Assembly (NCBI GenBank): GCA_002396005.1
Contig: DGVW01000076.1
Location: 1-44,563, forward strand
Direction: 5' to 3'
DNA: 44,563 bases
DNA from: Oribacterium sp. UBA4274
GTDB taxonomy: Bacteria > Bacillota > Clostridia > Lachnospirales > Lachnospiraceae
The position numbers and the translations under genes are program-made. The notes below the pieces were generated by a model. The model made no database searches. It saw only the letters and a program-made list of their open reading frames with translations, and had not been told where the DNA came from. This document shows positions 33,565-41,209 of the stretch, piece after piece (the stretch's first letter is position 1; the number at the start of each line of letters is the position of its first letter).

Positions 33565-34119
33565 TCATACTCTGTAATGACCTACTGTTTCAAACTTGTT
33601 TTCTGCTGCAGTCTTGTCTATAACTGTTTCATCCGTGTTTTTGTCTTCCGAATCCGACTTATCCATTTCCAAAGTCTCCGAATGATCCATATTTTCTGAC
33701 TCTGTCTGTGATACAGTCTCCGAAACAGGCTTTACCGTTTCCTCCGGTGATGTCTCGTTCTGATTGAGATTATCAGCTGCTATGTTATCTGCTGATGCGT
33801 CCACGTTTTTTGTAGTTTCCGATTTCTCAATAGTTGGTTTTCCAATATCATTGACTGACTTCCTGACATCATCTATGTTCTTTTTGATGTCATTAGTCAC
33901 CTCTGTCATAGGCTGAATGGCTTCTTTTATAGGTTTTTGAGCCTCTTCCAGCGGTTCAATGACTGTTTCTTTCAGATCCTTTGTCAGGTCGTTTGATACA
34001 TTACGGAACTCTCTAAGCGCCTCCCCAAGCTTTTTGGCATAGGCCGGAAGCTTATCTGGTCCTATTACGATAAGCGCCACAACAAAAATAATGATAATTT
34101 CCGAAAATCCTATCTTCAT
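33565..34119 (-). CDS. tatB: TatA/TatB family protein, likely TatB
   Basis: A 184-residue TatA/B family protein with the N-terminal hydrophobic helix (SEIIIIFVVALIVIGPDKLP) and an amphipathic helix (AYAKKLGEALREFRNVSNDL). A long acidic, Ser/Thr/Glu-rich tail covers about residues 60-184. The length, and the PDKLP element after the helix, favour a TatB role over TatA, but Gram-positive systems often use bifunctional TatA proteins, so the symbol is provisional. It is the first gene of the tat-nrdG operon, behind a promoter at 34186-34215. Confidence 0.8.
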   Translation of the reverse strand: MKIGFSEIIIIFVVALIVIGPDKLPAYAKKLGEALREFRNVSNDLTKDLKETVIEPLEEAQKPIKEAIQPMTEVTNDIKKNIDDVRKSVNDIGKPTIEKSETTKNVDASADNIAADNLNQNETSPEETVKPVSETVSQTESENMDHSETLEMDKSDSEDKNTDETVIDKTAAENKFETVGHYRV

Positions 34120-34185
34120 TTTAATCTCGCATTCCTAAATATTATTTTTTTCAAAGATCATTCATTATATTAAAACAACCATTTA

Positions 34186-34215
34186 ATTATAAAGGTTTAA
34201 TATAAGGTTACGCAA
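34186..34215 (-). promoter_or_regulatory. Sigma-A-type promoter for the tat-nrdG operon
   Basis: On the minus strand: TTGCGT, 18 bases, TATAAT. The -10 is perfect and the -35 partial. Start expected near 34179, giving a leader of about 60 nt. Confidence 0.6.
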
Positions 34216-34270
34216 TCACTTTTAAAGAAAACATTATCTATCTTAAACATTACAGCGTTTTATTGCTATA

Positions 34271-34306
34271 AAACAGGGCACTGCTCAATATATAAGCAGT
34301 GCCCTG
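34271..34306 (-). terminator. Terminator of nrdD
   Basis: CAGGGCACTGCT and AGCAGTGCCCTG form a perfect 12-bp stem around a 9-base loop, followed on the minus strand by TTTTAT. It lies about 80 bp after the nrdD stop and separates nrdD from the tat-nrdG operon. Confidence 0.9.
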
Positions 34307-34385
34307 TGGGGTGAGTTTTGGGGGTTAAAACATTTTTTCTAATTATTTTTTTGGTTTAGGGTAACGCTTTAAATCCTTTTCAGAA

Positions 34386-36626
34386 TCACAGGTGAAGTAC
34401 TCTGTCCCTGATCTCCTGTGTACGTCCCTGATTCCAATACTGTGTTCCGATATATCCACATGTTCTACGTGCTACAGACATCTTGCTCTGATCACGGTTT
34501 CCACAATTCGGGCACTCCCATACAAGCTTACCCATATCATCTTCTACGATCTTGATTTCACCGTCATAACCGCAACATTCACAGTAGTCTGACTTAGTGT
34601 TGAGCTCAGCATACATGATATTGTCATATATAAACTTAATAACACTGAGAACAGCAGGAATGTTGTTCTGCATGTTAGGAACCTCTACATAAGAGATTGC
34701 TCCTCCCGGTGAAAGCTTCTGGAAATCGGCCTCGAACTTTAACTTTGTAAATGCATCGATTTTCTCACGAACATTGACATGATATGAGTTTGTTACGTAG
34801 TTATGGTCTGTAACTCCCTTGATGATTCCGAACCTCTTCTGAAGCATCTTGGCGAACTTATAGGTTGTCGACTCCATCGGTGTTCCATAGAGTGAGTAGC
34901 TTATATTCTCGGCCTTTCTCCACTCTGCACACTTGTCGTTCATATGCTGCATGACCTTAAGTGCAAATGGCTTTGCCTCAGGGTCTGTGTGTGACTTTCC
35001 TGTCATGCGAACGCACATCTCATAAAGACCTGAATATCCAAGTGAGATTGTAGAATAGTTTCCGTACAGAAGTTTGTCAATCTTCTCACCCTTCTCAAGT
35101 CTTGCAAGAGCGCCATACTGCCAGAGAATAGGTGCAACATCCGAAACAGTTCCGAGAAGTCTTTCATGACGAAGTCTCAATGCTTTGTGGCAGAGCTCCA
35201 GTCTCTCATCAAAAATCTTCCAGAACTCGTCCATATCTCCATGAGAAGAACATGCTACATCAACAAGATTGATGGTAACAACACCCTGGTTAAAACGTCC
35301 ATAATACTTGTGCTTTCCTTCAGTATATGTCTTGCTGTTTGACTTGTTGCCTGCATCGCAAAGGCCTTCATCAAGGCTCTCATTGTCAGGTGTGAGGAAT
35401 GATCTGCATCCCATACATGGATAAACATCACCCTTATACTCACGCATCTTCTTGGCAGAAATATAATCCGGAACCATTCTCTTGGCTGTACACTTGGCAG
35501 CAAGCTCTGTCAGATAATAGTACTTTGACTGAGGATAGATATTGTCCTCATCAAGCGTATAGATGATCTTAGGGAACGCAGGTGTGATCCATACACCCTT
35601 CTCGTTCTTAACACCCTTCATCCTCTGCTTGAGAACTTCCTCGATAACCATAGCAAGATCATCTCTTGTCTGTCCCTCAGGTACCTCATCAAGATACATG
35701 AACATAGTTACGAACGGAGCCTGACCATTACATGTCATAAGGGTTATAAGCTGATACTGTATAGTCTGAACGCCTCGTGTCACTTCCTCGTGAAGACGCT
35801 TCTCAACAACCTTGCTGATCTGCTCCGGAGTCATAGTAACTCCTGCCTCATCATTCTCCTCAATCACCTGACTTCTGATCTTCTGACGGGAAATGTCAAC
35901 AAACGGAGCAAGATGTGAAAGTGTAAATGACTGACCACCATACTGATTTGATGCAACCTGAGCGATAATCTGAGTTGTAATATTACAAGCTGTATAGAAA
36001 CTGTGCGGCTTCTCGATCATAGTCTGAGAAATAACAGTTCCGTTCATGAGCATGTCTTCAAGATTTACCAGATCACAGTTATGTTCTTTCTGTGCGAAAT
36101 AATCAGAATCATGGAAATGTATAACGCCTTCCTCGTGAGCCTTGACTATATCCTCAGGAAGGAGGAGACGTCTTGTAAGATCCTTGGAAACCTCTCCGGC
36201 CATATAATCACGCTGTGTAGAGTTGATAACCGGATTCTTGTTTGAGTTCTCCTGCTTCAACTCCTCGTTTGACTGATCAATGAGTGAAAGGATATCGTCA
36301 TCTGTAGTGTTAGACTTACGTGCGATTTCTCTCTTGTAACGGTAACGTACATACTTCTGAGCTACTTCATAACCGCGCATCTCCATGATACCGGTTTCAA
36401 CCATATCCTGAATCTCTTCAACGCTTACTGCACGATTGAGCTTTGCGCACTTGTTGGCAACATTGTCCGCAACTCCCATGATCTGATATTCGTTCATCTG
36501 ATAGATCGGCTCAACTTCGTTGTTTGCTTTGCGTATAGCATTTGATATCTTGGAAAGATCGAACTGAACTTCTTTTCCGTTACGCTTGATAACATTCTGC
36601 TTAACTTCTTCTTTTACTAACTCCAT
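34386..36626 (-). CDS. nrdD: Anaerobic (class III) ribonucleoside-triphosphate reductase NrdD
   Basis: The oxygen-sensitive glycyl-radical enzyme that makes deoxyribonucleotides under anaerobiosis. The 746-residue product has an N-terminal ATP-cone (about residues 1-95, VIKRNGKEVQFDLSKISNAI), the large ten-stranded barrel with FHDSDYFAQKEHNCDLVNLE and YPCMGCRSFLTPDN, a C-terminal zinc site (CECCGYDG..CPNCGNRD) and the radical motif RTCGYIGTQ (Gly near residue 724). The longer frame to 36689 is unlikely; ATG 36626 has GGGGGAG at correct distance. Its activase gene nrdG lies 2 kb downstream in another operon. Confidence 0.97.
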   Translation of the reverse strand: MELVKEEVKQNVIKRNGKEVQFDLSKISNAIRKANNEVEPIYQMNEYQIMGVADNVANKCAKLNRAVSVEEIQDMVETGIMEMRGYEVAQKYVRYRYKREIARKSNTTDDDILSLIDQSNEELKQENSNKNPVINSTQRDYMAGEVSKDLTRRLLLPEDIVKAHEEGVIHFHDSDYFAQKEHNCDLVNLEDMLMNGTVISQTMIEKPHSFYTACNITTQIIAQVASNQYGGQSFTLSHLAPFVDISRQKIRSQVIEENDEAGVTMTPEQISKVVEKRLHEEVTRGVQTIQYQLITLMTCNGQAPFVTMFMYLDEVPEGQTRDDLAMVIEEVLKQRMKGVKNEKGVWITPAFPKIIYTLDEDNIYPQSKYYYLTELAAKCTAKRMVPDYISAKKMREYKGDVYPCMGCRSFLTPDNESLDEGLCDAGNKSNSKTYTEGKHKYYGRFNQGVVTINLVDVACSSHGDMDEFWKIFDERLELCHKALRLRHERLLGTVSDVAPILWQYGALARLEKGEKIDKLLYGNYSTISLGYSGLYEMCVRMTGKSHTDPEAKPFALKVMQHMNDKCAEWRKAENISYSLYGTPMESTTYKFAKMLQKRFGIIKGVTDHNYVTNSYHVNVREKIDAFTKLKFEADFQKLSPGGAISYVEVPNMQNNIPAVLSVIKFIYDNIMYAELNTKSDYCECCGYDGEIKIVEDDMGKLVWECPNCGNRDQSKMSVARRTCGYIGTQYWNQGRTQEIRDRVLHL

Positions 36627-36810
36627 CTCTGCTCCCCCTTTTAAAAACGTCATACCGCAGAAAATCTTCAAACCGAAGTCCACCCACATCGATTTGAAAT
36701 CTCTTGTAATAAAATCTAATAATTTTAAAATTTTGAAAATATATAGGTAAAAAAGTTTTTATTTTCTTTTTTACTTCATTTACCAAATATTGTTTTCTTT
36801 TTATCCAAGA

Positions 36811-36826
36811 CCGCTATATCTTGTGT
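36811..36826 (-). promoter_or_regulatory. NrdR-box-like site upstream of nrdD
   Basis: These 16 bases match ACACWATATATWGTGT at 13 of 16 positions. A weaker half-match (CCAATATAC) lies about 20 bp away, overlapping a possible -10 TATATT at 36835-36840 (with TTTCAT 17 bases further upstream). The remaining sequence from 36627 to 37055 is AT-rich and holds no gene I can support. Confidence 0.5.
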
Positions 36827-37052
36827 GTATCTCCAATATACTACTATTTACGGAGAAATGAAACACGAAATATGAAAATGTCATTTTTTTGTAAAAAAAG
36901 TAGAAAATAGACATTTTTCGGTTTCTGTTGCAGCCAACGATTTTACGTGACTAAACCATATTTAAGTCTAGCAATTACGCGACTTTATAGCTGACATAAA
37001 GAATATGTACTGTTTTGTAAAAATTGCCATCTTGATTTTTGATTTTGTCCAC

Positions 37053-37085
37053 AAAAATTCCCCGCAGGAAGTCCCGCGGGGAATT
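37053..37085 (-). terminator. Terminator of the metN-metI-metQ operon
   Basis: AATTCCCCGC and GCGGGGAATT form a perfect 10-bp stem around ten bases, followed on the minus strand by TTTTTG. It lies about 100 bp after the metQ stop. Confidence 0.9.
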
Positions 37086-37115
37086 ATACCCTATATCTTG
37101 TACTATATATAGTAT
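37083..37115 (-). promoter_or_regulatory. Possible nrdD promoter with NrdR-box-like sites, nested against the metQ terminator
   Basis: On the minus strand a perfect TATAAT (37083-37088) is preceded by two overlapping NrdR-box-like sites: 37100-37115 (13 of 16 matches, built on the palindrome TACTATATATAGTA) and 37088-37103 (12 of 16). No good -35 is seen. A transcript starting near 37076 would lack the 5' arm of the metQ terminator hairpin and so would escape it, then run about 450 nt to nrdD. Confidence 0.4.
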
Positions 37116-37187
37116 TATTATCTGAAATATATGGTTTTTACACTAAATCAGCTTTAAAGCATCATTTTGACACATACCGGTTAAAGC

Positions 37188-38141
37188 TTACTTTGTAGGG
37201 ATTACTCCGCCTTCATAAGTGCTGTTAATATACTCTGCCACCTTATCTGACTGAAGAACCTCTACAAGCTTCTTGGCCCATTCTGAATCAGCATCTGCCT
37301 CTGATACAGCGATAATATTGGCATAAGTCTGTGCTGCCTCTGAGTCAGGGTCCTCCTGAGCAAGGGCATCTGATGGTTTGAATCCGGCATCGATAGCATA
37401 GTTACCGTTCATGCAGGCAAAATCAACTGACTCAACTGATCTAGGAATCTGAGCAGCCTCAACCTCGAGGATCTCAACATTATGAGGATTCTCAACGATA
37501 TCCTGCTTTGTAGCTGTGAGGCCTACACCATCCTTAAGTGTGATGATGCCATTAGCCTGGAGGAGCTGTAATGCACGAGCTTCGTTAGTTGTATCATTAG
37601 GAACGGCAATTTGAGCACCATCTGCAACTGCTGAAAGATCTGAAGACTTTCCGGCGTAGATTCCGAATGGCTCATAGTGGATAGCGCCTACAGATGTAAC
37701 GTGAGTGTTGTTCTCAGCATTAAAATCATCAAGGTATGGCTGATGCTGGAAGTAGTTTGCCTGAAGTTCGCCCTGATCTACTGCAAGGTTCGGCTGAACA
37801 TAATCATTATAAACTACTACTTCAACATTGATGCCTGCTGCTGCAAGATCATCCTTAACAGCCTCAAGTATTTCTGCATGTGGGCTTGGTGTTGCACCGA
37901 TCTTAATGTCTACAGATTCTGCCAATGGCTCAATCTGAGAAGCTGCCTGATTCTCTGCCGCTTCGCTCTCTGCTGCAGCTTCTGTGCTCTCTTCAGCTGC
38001 CTTTGTTTCTTCTGCTGCCTCTGTAGCTTTTGCTGTTGTCTCTGCTGCAGCAGTTGTTTCAGGTGCCTTGGATGAACCACAAGCCGCAAGTGAAGCTGCT
38101 GCAAGTACTGCTGCAAGTACTACTGTGAAATTTTTCTTCAT
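37188..38141 (-). CDS. metQ: Methionine ABC transporter substrate-binding lipoprotein MetQ
   Basis: A 317-residue NlpA-family lipoprotein. Residues 1-21 are a signal peptide ending in the lipobox LAAC (lipidated Cys21). An Ala/Glu/Thr-rich spacer (about 22-70) follows, of a kind common in Lachnospiraceae lipoproteins. The binding domain has VDIKIGATPSPHAEILEAVK, NYFQHQPYLDDF, IAVPNDTTNEARALQLL and SVDFACMNGNYAIDAG, all MetQ family patterns; the family binds methionine. AAAGGAGGAG precedes the ATG. It follows metI, but with an unusually long gap of 326 bp. Confidence 0.94.
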   Translation of the reverse strand: MKKNFTVVLAAVLAAASLAACGSSKAPETTAAAETTAKATEAAEETKAAEESTEAAAESEAAENQAASQIEPLAESVDIKIGATPSPHAEILEAVKDDLAAAGINVEVVVYNDYVQPNLAVDQGELQANYFQHQPYLDDFNAENNTHVTSVGAIHYEPFGIYAGKSSDLSAVADGAQIAVPNDTTNEARALQLLQANGIITLKDGVGLTATKQDIVENPHNVEILEVEAAQIPRSVESVDFACMNGNYAIDAGFKPSDALAQEDPDSEAAQTYANIIAVSEADADSEWAKKLVEVLQSDKVAEYINSTYEGGVIPTK

Positions 38142-38467
38142 AATTCTCCTCCTTTTATGTATTCTGCATCCTTTGACATATTGATCAACCTATATCGCAA
38201 TCCCTGCAGAAACCAAGTCACGACAATGTATTCTTAAATGTCAAGCTCTGCAAAACACTATAATCTTCAGGTACCAATAAGCATGATATTTCCATCAAGT
38301 TCTCATTAGTCACCTAAGCCTCACCGGATTTCATCCGGCATGTTACCTTATTTTATACGATAACCTTTGGTACTGTATCTTTCTCCTCCGCCATGATCTC
38401 AATGCCTCACTCGAAATCAGCGATACACGTCTCGGAAATATCTTCAACAGAACCGTCATCGCAAAAA
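38142..38467. other. 326-bp gap between metI and metQ
   Basis: No confident gene. On the minus strand there is a 38-codon frame with many Arg residues (38343-38459) without a ribosome site, a GCCGGAT-GAA-ATCCGG-type hairpin near 38324-38339 with no U-run, and a TTGACA box near 38250 without a matching -10. I looked for SAM-riboswitch signatures and found none. Confidence 0.4.
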
Positions 38468-39130
38468 TCAGTTTCTCACTCTCTTGTCCGTTGATCTGGA
38501 AAGCTGCATCCAGAACTCCTGAATGATCTGAACAAGAACAACCAGTACAACCACTGCGATCATCATGATATCTGTCTGGTAACGATAGTACCCATAATTG
38601 AGTGCTATAGCACCAAGTCCACCGCCTCCTACAAAGCCAGCCATGGCAGAATAGCTAAGTATAGTCGTAATACAGATTGCAGCTCCCACAAGAAGACTTG
38701 GTTTTGCTTCTGGTATAAGAACCTTTGTGATGATCTGCCAGTTGCTGGCTCCCATTGATTTGGCAGCTTCTATAACACCTGCACTCACTTCCTTTAAGGA
38801 AGACTCGACCATACGTCCAATATAAGGAGCTGACGCTATGATAAGCGGTGGAATAATAGCCTTAGGTCCAAGTGTTGTGCCTACTATGAGTTTCGTAAGC
38901 GGAAGTACCATAACCAAAAGAATGAGGAAAGGTATCGAACGGAATATATTAATGATAACGCCCAGTACTGTATGTACGGGGTTACATGGTGCTATCCCAT
39001 CCTTGTCTGTGACTACAAGGATAACTCCCAGAGGTATCCCTATAATATATGAAATTGCACTGGAGATAAGAGTCATATATATGGTTGACCAAGTCTCCTT
39101 TAAATACATGGAAATTGACGAAGCATCCAT
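38468..39130 (-). CDS. metI: Methionine ABC transporter permease MetI
   Basis: A 220-residue permease with five or six membrane helices. The cytoplasmic coupling motif lies around SLKEVSAGVIEAAKSMGASN (EAA loop), ending in ILIPEAKPSL. The start TWSTIYMTLISSAISYIIGI and the MAGFVGGGGLGAIALNYGYY stretch are characteristic of MetI. The ATG overlaps the metN stop by one base (TGATG), indicating translational coupling. Confidence 0.94.
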   Translation of the reverse strand: MDASSISMYLKETWSTIYMTLISSAISYIIGIPLGVILVVTDKDGIAPCNPVHTVLGVIINIFRSIPFLILLVMVLPLTKLIVGTTLGPKAIIPPLIIASAPYIGRMVESSLKEVSAGVIEAAKSMGASNWQIITKVLIPEAKPSLLVGAAICITTILSYSAMAGFVGGGGLGAIALNYGYYRYQTDIMMIAVVVLVVLVQIIQEFWMQLSRSTDKRVRN

Positions 39131-40155
39131 CAGTTCACCTCCTCAAACTTGATAGCATTAGTTCTCAGGTAATGCACAATCTTCTCTGCCTCATCAGGAT
39201 TATCTGACAGTTCAACCACCATCTGGCCGACTGCCCGCCCTTCAACCTCCTTGGTATTGGCAAAAAGTATGTTTACGGGTACCTTACAGCTCAGAACCAT
39301 GTCTGAAATTATAGGCTGATGAGCTGAGTGTCCGTCAAACACGATACGTATCCGTCGATTGTCCGCCTCTCCAAATACAACAGGTCTCACATAATCTGCA
39401 TTACCATCGCCAAGGATGAGTCTTTTTCCAATCTCAGATTTTGGATTGTTGAATACTTCAGACACAGGCCCGCTCTCTGCTATATGACTGTGATCGATAA
39501 TCGCTACAGAATCACATATTGCTTCAATGACAGACATCTGATGGGTAATGACGATGACCGTAACATCCATCTCTTTATTGATCTTTTTAAGAAGGTCAAG
39601 AATCTGTGCCGTAGTTTTAGGATCAAGTGCAGATGTCGCTTCATCACACAGAAGTACTTTAGGATTGGTCGCAAGCGCCCTTGCGATTGCAACCCTTTGC
39701 TTCTGTCCGCCGGACAACTGCGCAGGATAGTTTTTAACTCTGTCTTCAAGTCCAACCAGCCTGAGCAGTTCCAACGCTCTTTCTCTGGATTTCTTCCTGT
39801 CTGTACCTGCAATCTCAAGTGGAAATGTTACATTATCGAGCAGGTTTCTCTGATCCAAAAGGTTAAACTGCTGGAAGATCATACCCATATTTCTTCTTGC
39901 TTTACGAACTTCCTTGTCAGAGAGATCACCCAGTGATTTACCTTCAAATATAACCTTACCACTGGTAGGTACCTCAAGATAATTGATACACCTTACAAGT
40001 GTTGATTTTCCTGCTCCGGAAAGTCCTATGATTCCCTGTACAGAACCCTCCTTTATATCCAGATTGATATCATCAAGTGCCACCACATCCCCTGAACTGG
40101 TATGGAATGTCTTGCCCATGTTAACCAATCGGATGATATTATCACCCTTTGCCAT
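39130..40155 (-). CDS. metN: Methionine ABC transporter ATP-binding protein MetN
   Basis: A 341-residue ABC ATPase. Walker A is GLSGAGKST, the Q-loop is in MGMIFQQFNLLDQ, the signature is LSGGQKQRVAIARAL, Walker B is VLLCDEATSALDP, and the switch His is in VIVITHQ. The C-terminal 90 residues form the NIL domain, which senses methionine and inhibits transport in known MetN proteins. The frame extends to TTG 40167, but ATG 40155, directly behind GGAGG, is the evident start. A promoter with an overlapping dyad is immediately upstream. Confidence 0.95.
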   Translation of the reverse strand: MAKGDNIIRLVNMGKTFHTSSGDVVALDDINLDIKEGSVQGIIGLSGAGKSTLVRCINYLEVPTSGKVIFEGKSLGDLSDKEVRKARRNMGMIFQQFNLLDQRNLLDNVTFPLEIAGTDRKKSRERALELLRLVGLEDRVKNYPAQLSGGQKQRVAIARALATNPKVLLCDEATSALDPKTTAQILDLLKKINKEMDVTVIVITHQMSVIEAICDSVAIIDHSHIAESGPVSEVFNNPKSEIGKRLILGDGNADYVRPVVFGEADNRRIRIVFDGHSAHQPIISDMVLSCKVPVNILFANTKEVEGRAVGQMVVELSDNPDEAEKIVHYLRTNAIKFEEVN

Positions 40156-40176
40156 TAGTTCCTCCAAAATACAGAA

Positions 40177-40222
40177 TATTCAGTATGACTAGAATTTTAG
40201 TACACTGAATACATTTAATCAA
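40177..40222 (-). promoter_or_regulatory. metN promoter with overlapping 8-bp dyad
   Basis: On the minus strand: TTGATT, 17 bases, TAAAAT (-35 at 40217-40222, -10 at 40194-40199), start near 40187. A perfect inverted repeat TATTCAGT-N19-ACTGAATA (40177-40211) spans the -10 and the start, an ideal position for a repressor. No S-box or T-box is present in the 30-nt leader, so control by a protein is inferred. Confidence 0.6.
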
Positions 40223-40343
40223 TTACATAAAAATGATAATCTATTATAAATTGAGGCTATAGCAGAAATTCCATCAAATGAACATCGGGGTATAACAAAG
40301 CCCTTTCAAAACAAGTCTAAGCAAATCATAAGGCATGTAGGGA

Positions 40344-40550
40344 TTATATGATGTAAGGGTCAAAAGTACCAAATCACGTGCTTGCACGTTGATTTGAGAC
40401 TTTATGACCCGCCCGAACACGAATAACGTAGTCGTTTTGCACAGCAAAAGGACGGGAGTTATGAGTGTTCAGCAGCACATTGCACACGAATGTGTGCGTG
40501 CTGCGCATCATAAGTGAGTGGCAAATGCTTTTGACACTCACATCATTATA
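40344..40550. mobile_element. MITE-like element with terminal inverted repeats and 5-bp direct repeats
   Basis: A 197-bp non-coding element (40349-40545) between TTATA direct repeats (40344-40348 and 40546-40550). Its ends TGATGTAAGGGTCAAAAG and CTTTTGACACTCACATCA are inverted repeats matching at 16 of 18 positions. The inside is a chain of hairpins: GGGTCA/TGACCC with AAATCA/TGATTT and CGTGC/GCACG nested, TTTTGC/GCAAAA, GCAGCAC/GTGCTGC with GCACAC/GTGTGC, and GTGAGTG/CACTCAC. No transposase is present, so it would depend on one elsewhere. It could also be transcribed as a structured RNA. Confidence 0.6.
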
Positions 40551-40612
40551 TTATATATGCATGTGATGTTATATGATGTGACAGTTACAGAAACATATTT
40601 CGCAAAAAGAAA

Positions 40613-40639
40613 AAGCACCAGGTTTCAATAACCTGATGC
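40613..40639 (-). terminator. Terminator of the first-listed tRNA-Leu gene
   Basis: GCACCAGGTT and AACCTGATGC pair (one G-U) around five bases, followed on the minus strand by TTTTTC. It lies 12 bases past the tRNA 3' end. Confidence 0.85.
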
Positions 40640-40650
40640 TCAACCTATAC

Positions 40651-40734
40651 TGCGGAGGATGGGACTTGAACCCACACGTCCTACCGGACACAAGATCCTT
40701 AGTCTTGCCTGTCTGCCAATTTCAGCACCTCCGC
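40651..40734 (-). tRNA. tRNA-Leu (anticodon AAG)
   Basis: Read on the minus strand: acceptor stem GCGGAGG/CCTCCGC with discriminator A, a D-arm, an anticodon stem CAAGA/TCTTG with loop CTAAGGA (anticodon AAG), a long variable arm TGTCC-GGTA-GGACG, and a T-arm with GGTTCAAGT. The long variable arm marks a class II tRNA and the anticodon gives leucine (CTT, and CTC/CTA if A34 is made inosine). CCA is not encoded; GTA follows instead. An identical copy lies about 300 bp upstream. Confidence 0.95.
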
Positions 40735-40745
40735 TCGACTTACTT

Positions 40746-40774
40746 AAGATACAGGATTTGCCTTCATTTGTCAA
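40746..40774 (-). promoter_or_regulatory. Promoter of the tRNA-Leu at 40651-40734
   Basis: On the minus strand: TTGACA, 17 bases, TATCTT. The -35 is perfect with ideal spacing; the start would fall a few bases before the tRNA. Confidence 0.75.
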
Positions 40775-40911
40775 CAACAATTATTATTTTTTTGGTGCAA
40801 GCCAAAAAAGTGTCTCGCTGAGCGAGATTTCACGCATTTTCCTTGTTCGCGTCCGGAAACCTATAAAATACAAATGAAATAAATCCCTCTCTAACATCGT
40901 GCAAAAGAAAA

Positions 40912-40938
40912 AAGCACCAGGTTTCAACAACCTGATGC
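40912..40938 (-). terminator. Terminator of the second tRNA-Leu gene
   Basis: The same hairpin as at 40615-40639, GCACCAGGTT/AACCTGATGC, with a T-rich tail on the minus strand. Its loop differs by one base. Confidence 0.85.
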
Positions 40939-40949
40939 TCAACTTATAC

Positions 40950-41033
40950 TGCGGAGGATGGGACTTGAACCCACACGTCCTACCGGACACAAGATCCTTA
41001 GTCTTGCCTGTCTGCCAATTTCAGCACCTCCGC
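40950..41033 (-). tRNA. tRNA-Leu (anticodon AAG), duplicate
   Basis: The 84-nt sequence appears identical to the tRNA at 40651-40734: same acceptor stem, anticodon loop CTAAGGA, long variable arm and T-arm, and no encoded CCA. The duplication also takes in promoter and terminator (about 170 bp per unit), so each copy is independently transcribed. Confidence 0.95.
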
Positions 41034-41044
41034 TCGACCTACAT

Positions 41045-41073
41045 AAGATACAGGATTTGCCTTCATTTGTCAA
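41045..41073 (-). promoter_or_regulatory. Promoter of the tRNA-Leu at 40950-41033
   Basis: On the minus strand: TTGACA, 17 bases, TATCTT, the same as the promoter of the other copy. Confidence 0.75.
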
Positions 41074-41147
41074 CTGATTTTGAAAAGTTTTTCAATTTCT
41101 GATTTCTGTCCTAAGTTACCGTCGCAAGCTGCCGTATTCCACTTTAC

Positions 41148-41181
41148 AAAAAGTGCCGAGATTTTAATCCCGGCACTTTTT
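41148..41181 (-). terminator. Terminator of pepV
   Basis: AAAAAGTGCCG and CGGCACTTTTT form an 11-bp stem (with GATT/AATC pairing inside) and T-runs on both strands. It lies about 30 bp past the pepV stop. Confidence 0.92.
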
Positions 41182-41209
41182 ACTAACTCACTTGCATATC
41201 ACTTTATCA

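Noticed and set aside
38343..38459. 38-codon basic open frame in the met operon gap
   Set aside because: No ribosome site, no recognisable product, and a length expected by chance.
38142..38467. SAM riboswitch upstream of metQ
   Set aside because: A CCGGAT/ATCCGG hairpin is present, but none of the conserved SAM-I core sequences surround it.
40636..41102. Open frames across the tRNA-Leu genes
   Set aside because: These are translations of tRNA sequence; the cloverleafs explain the region.
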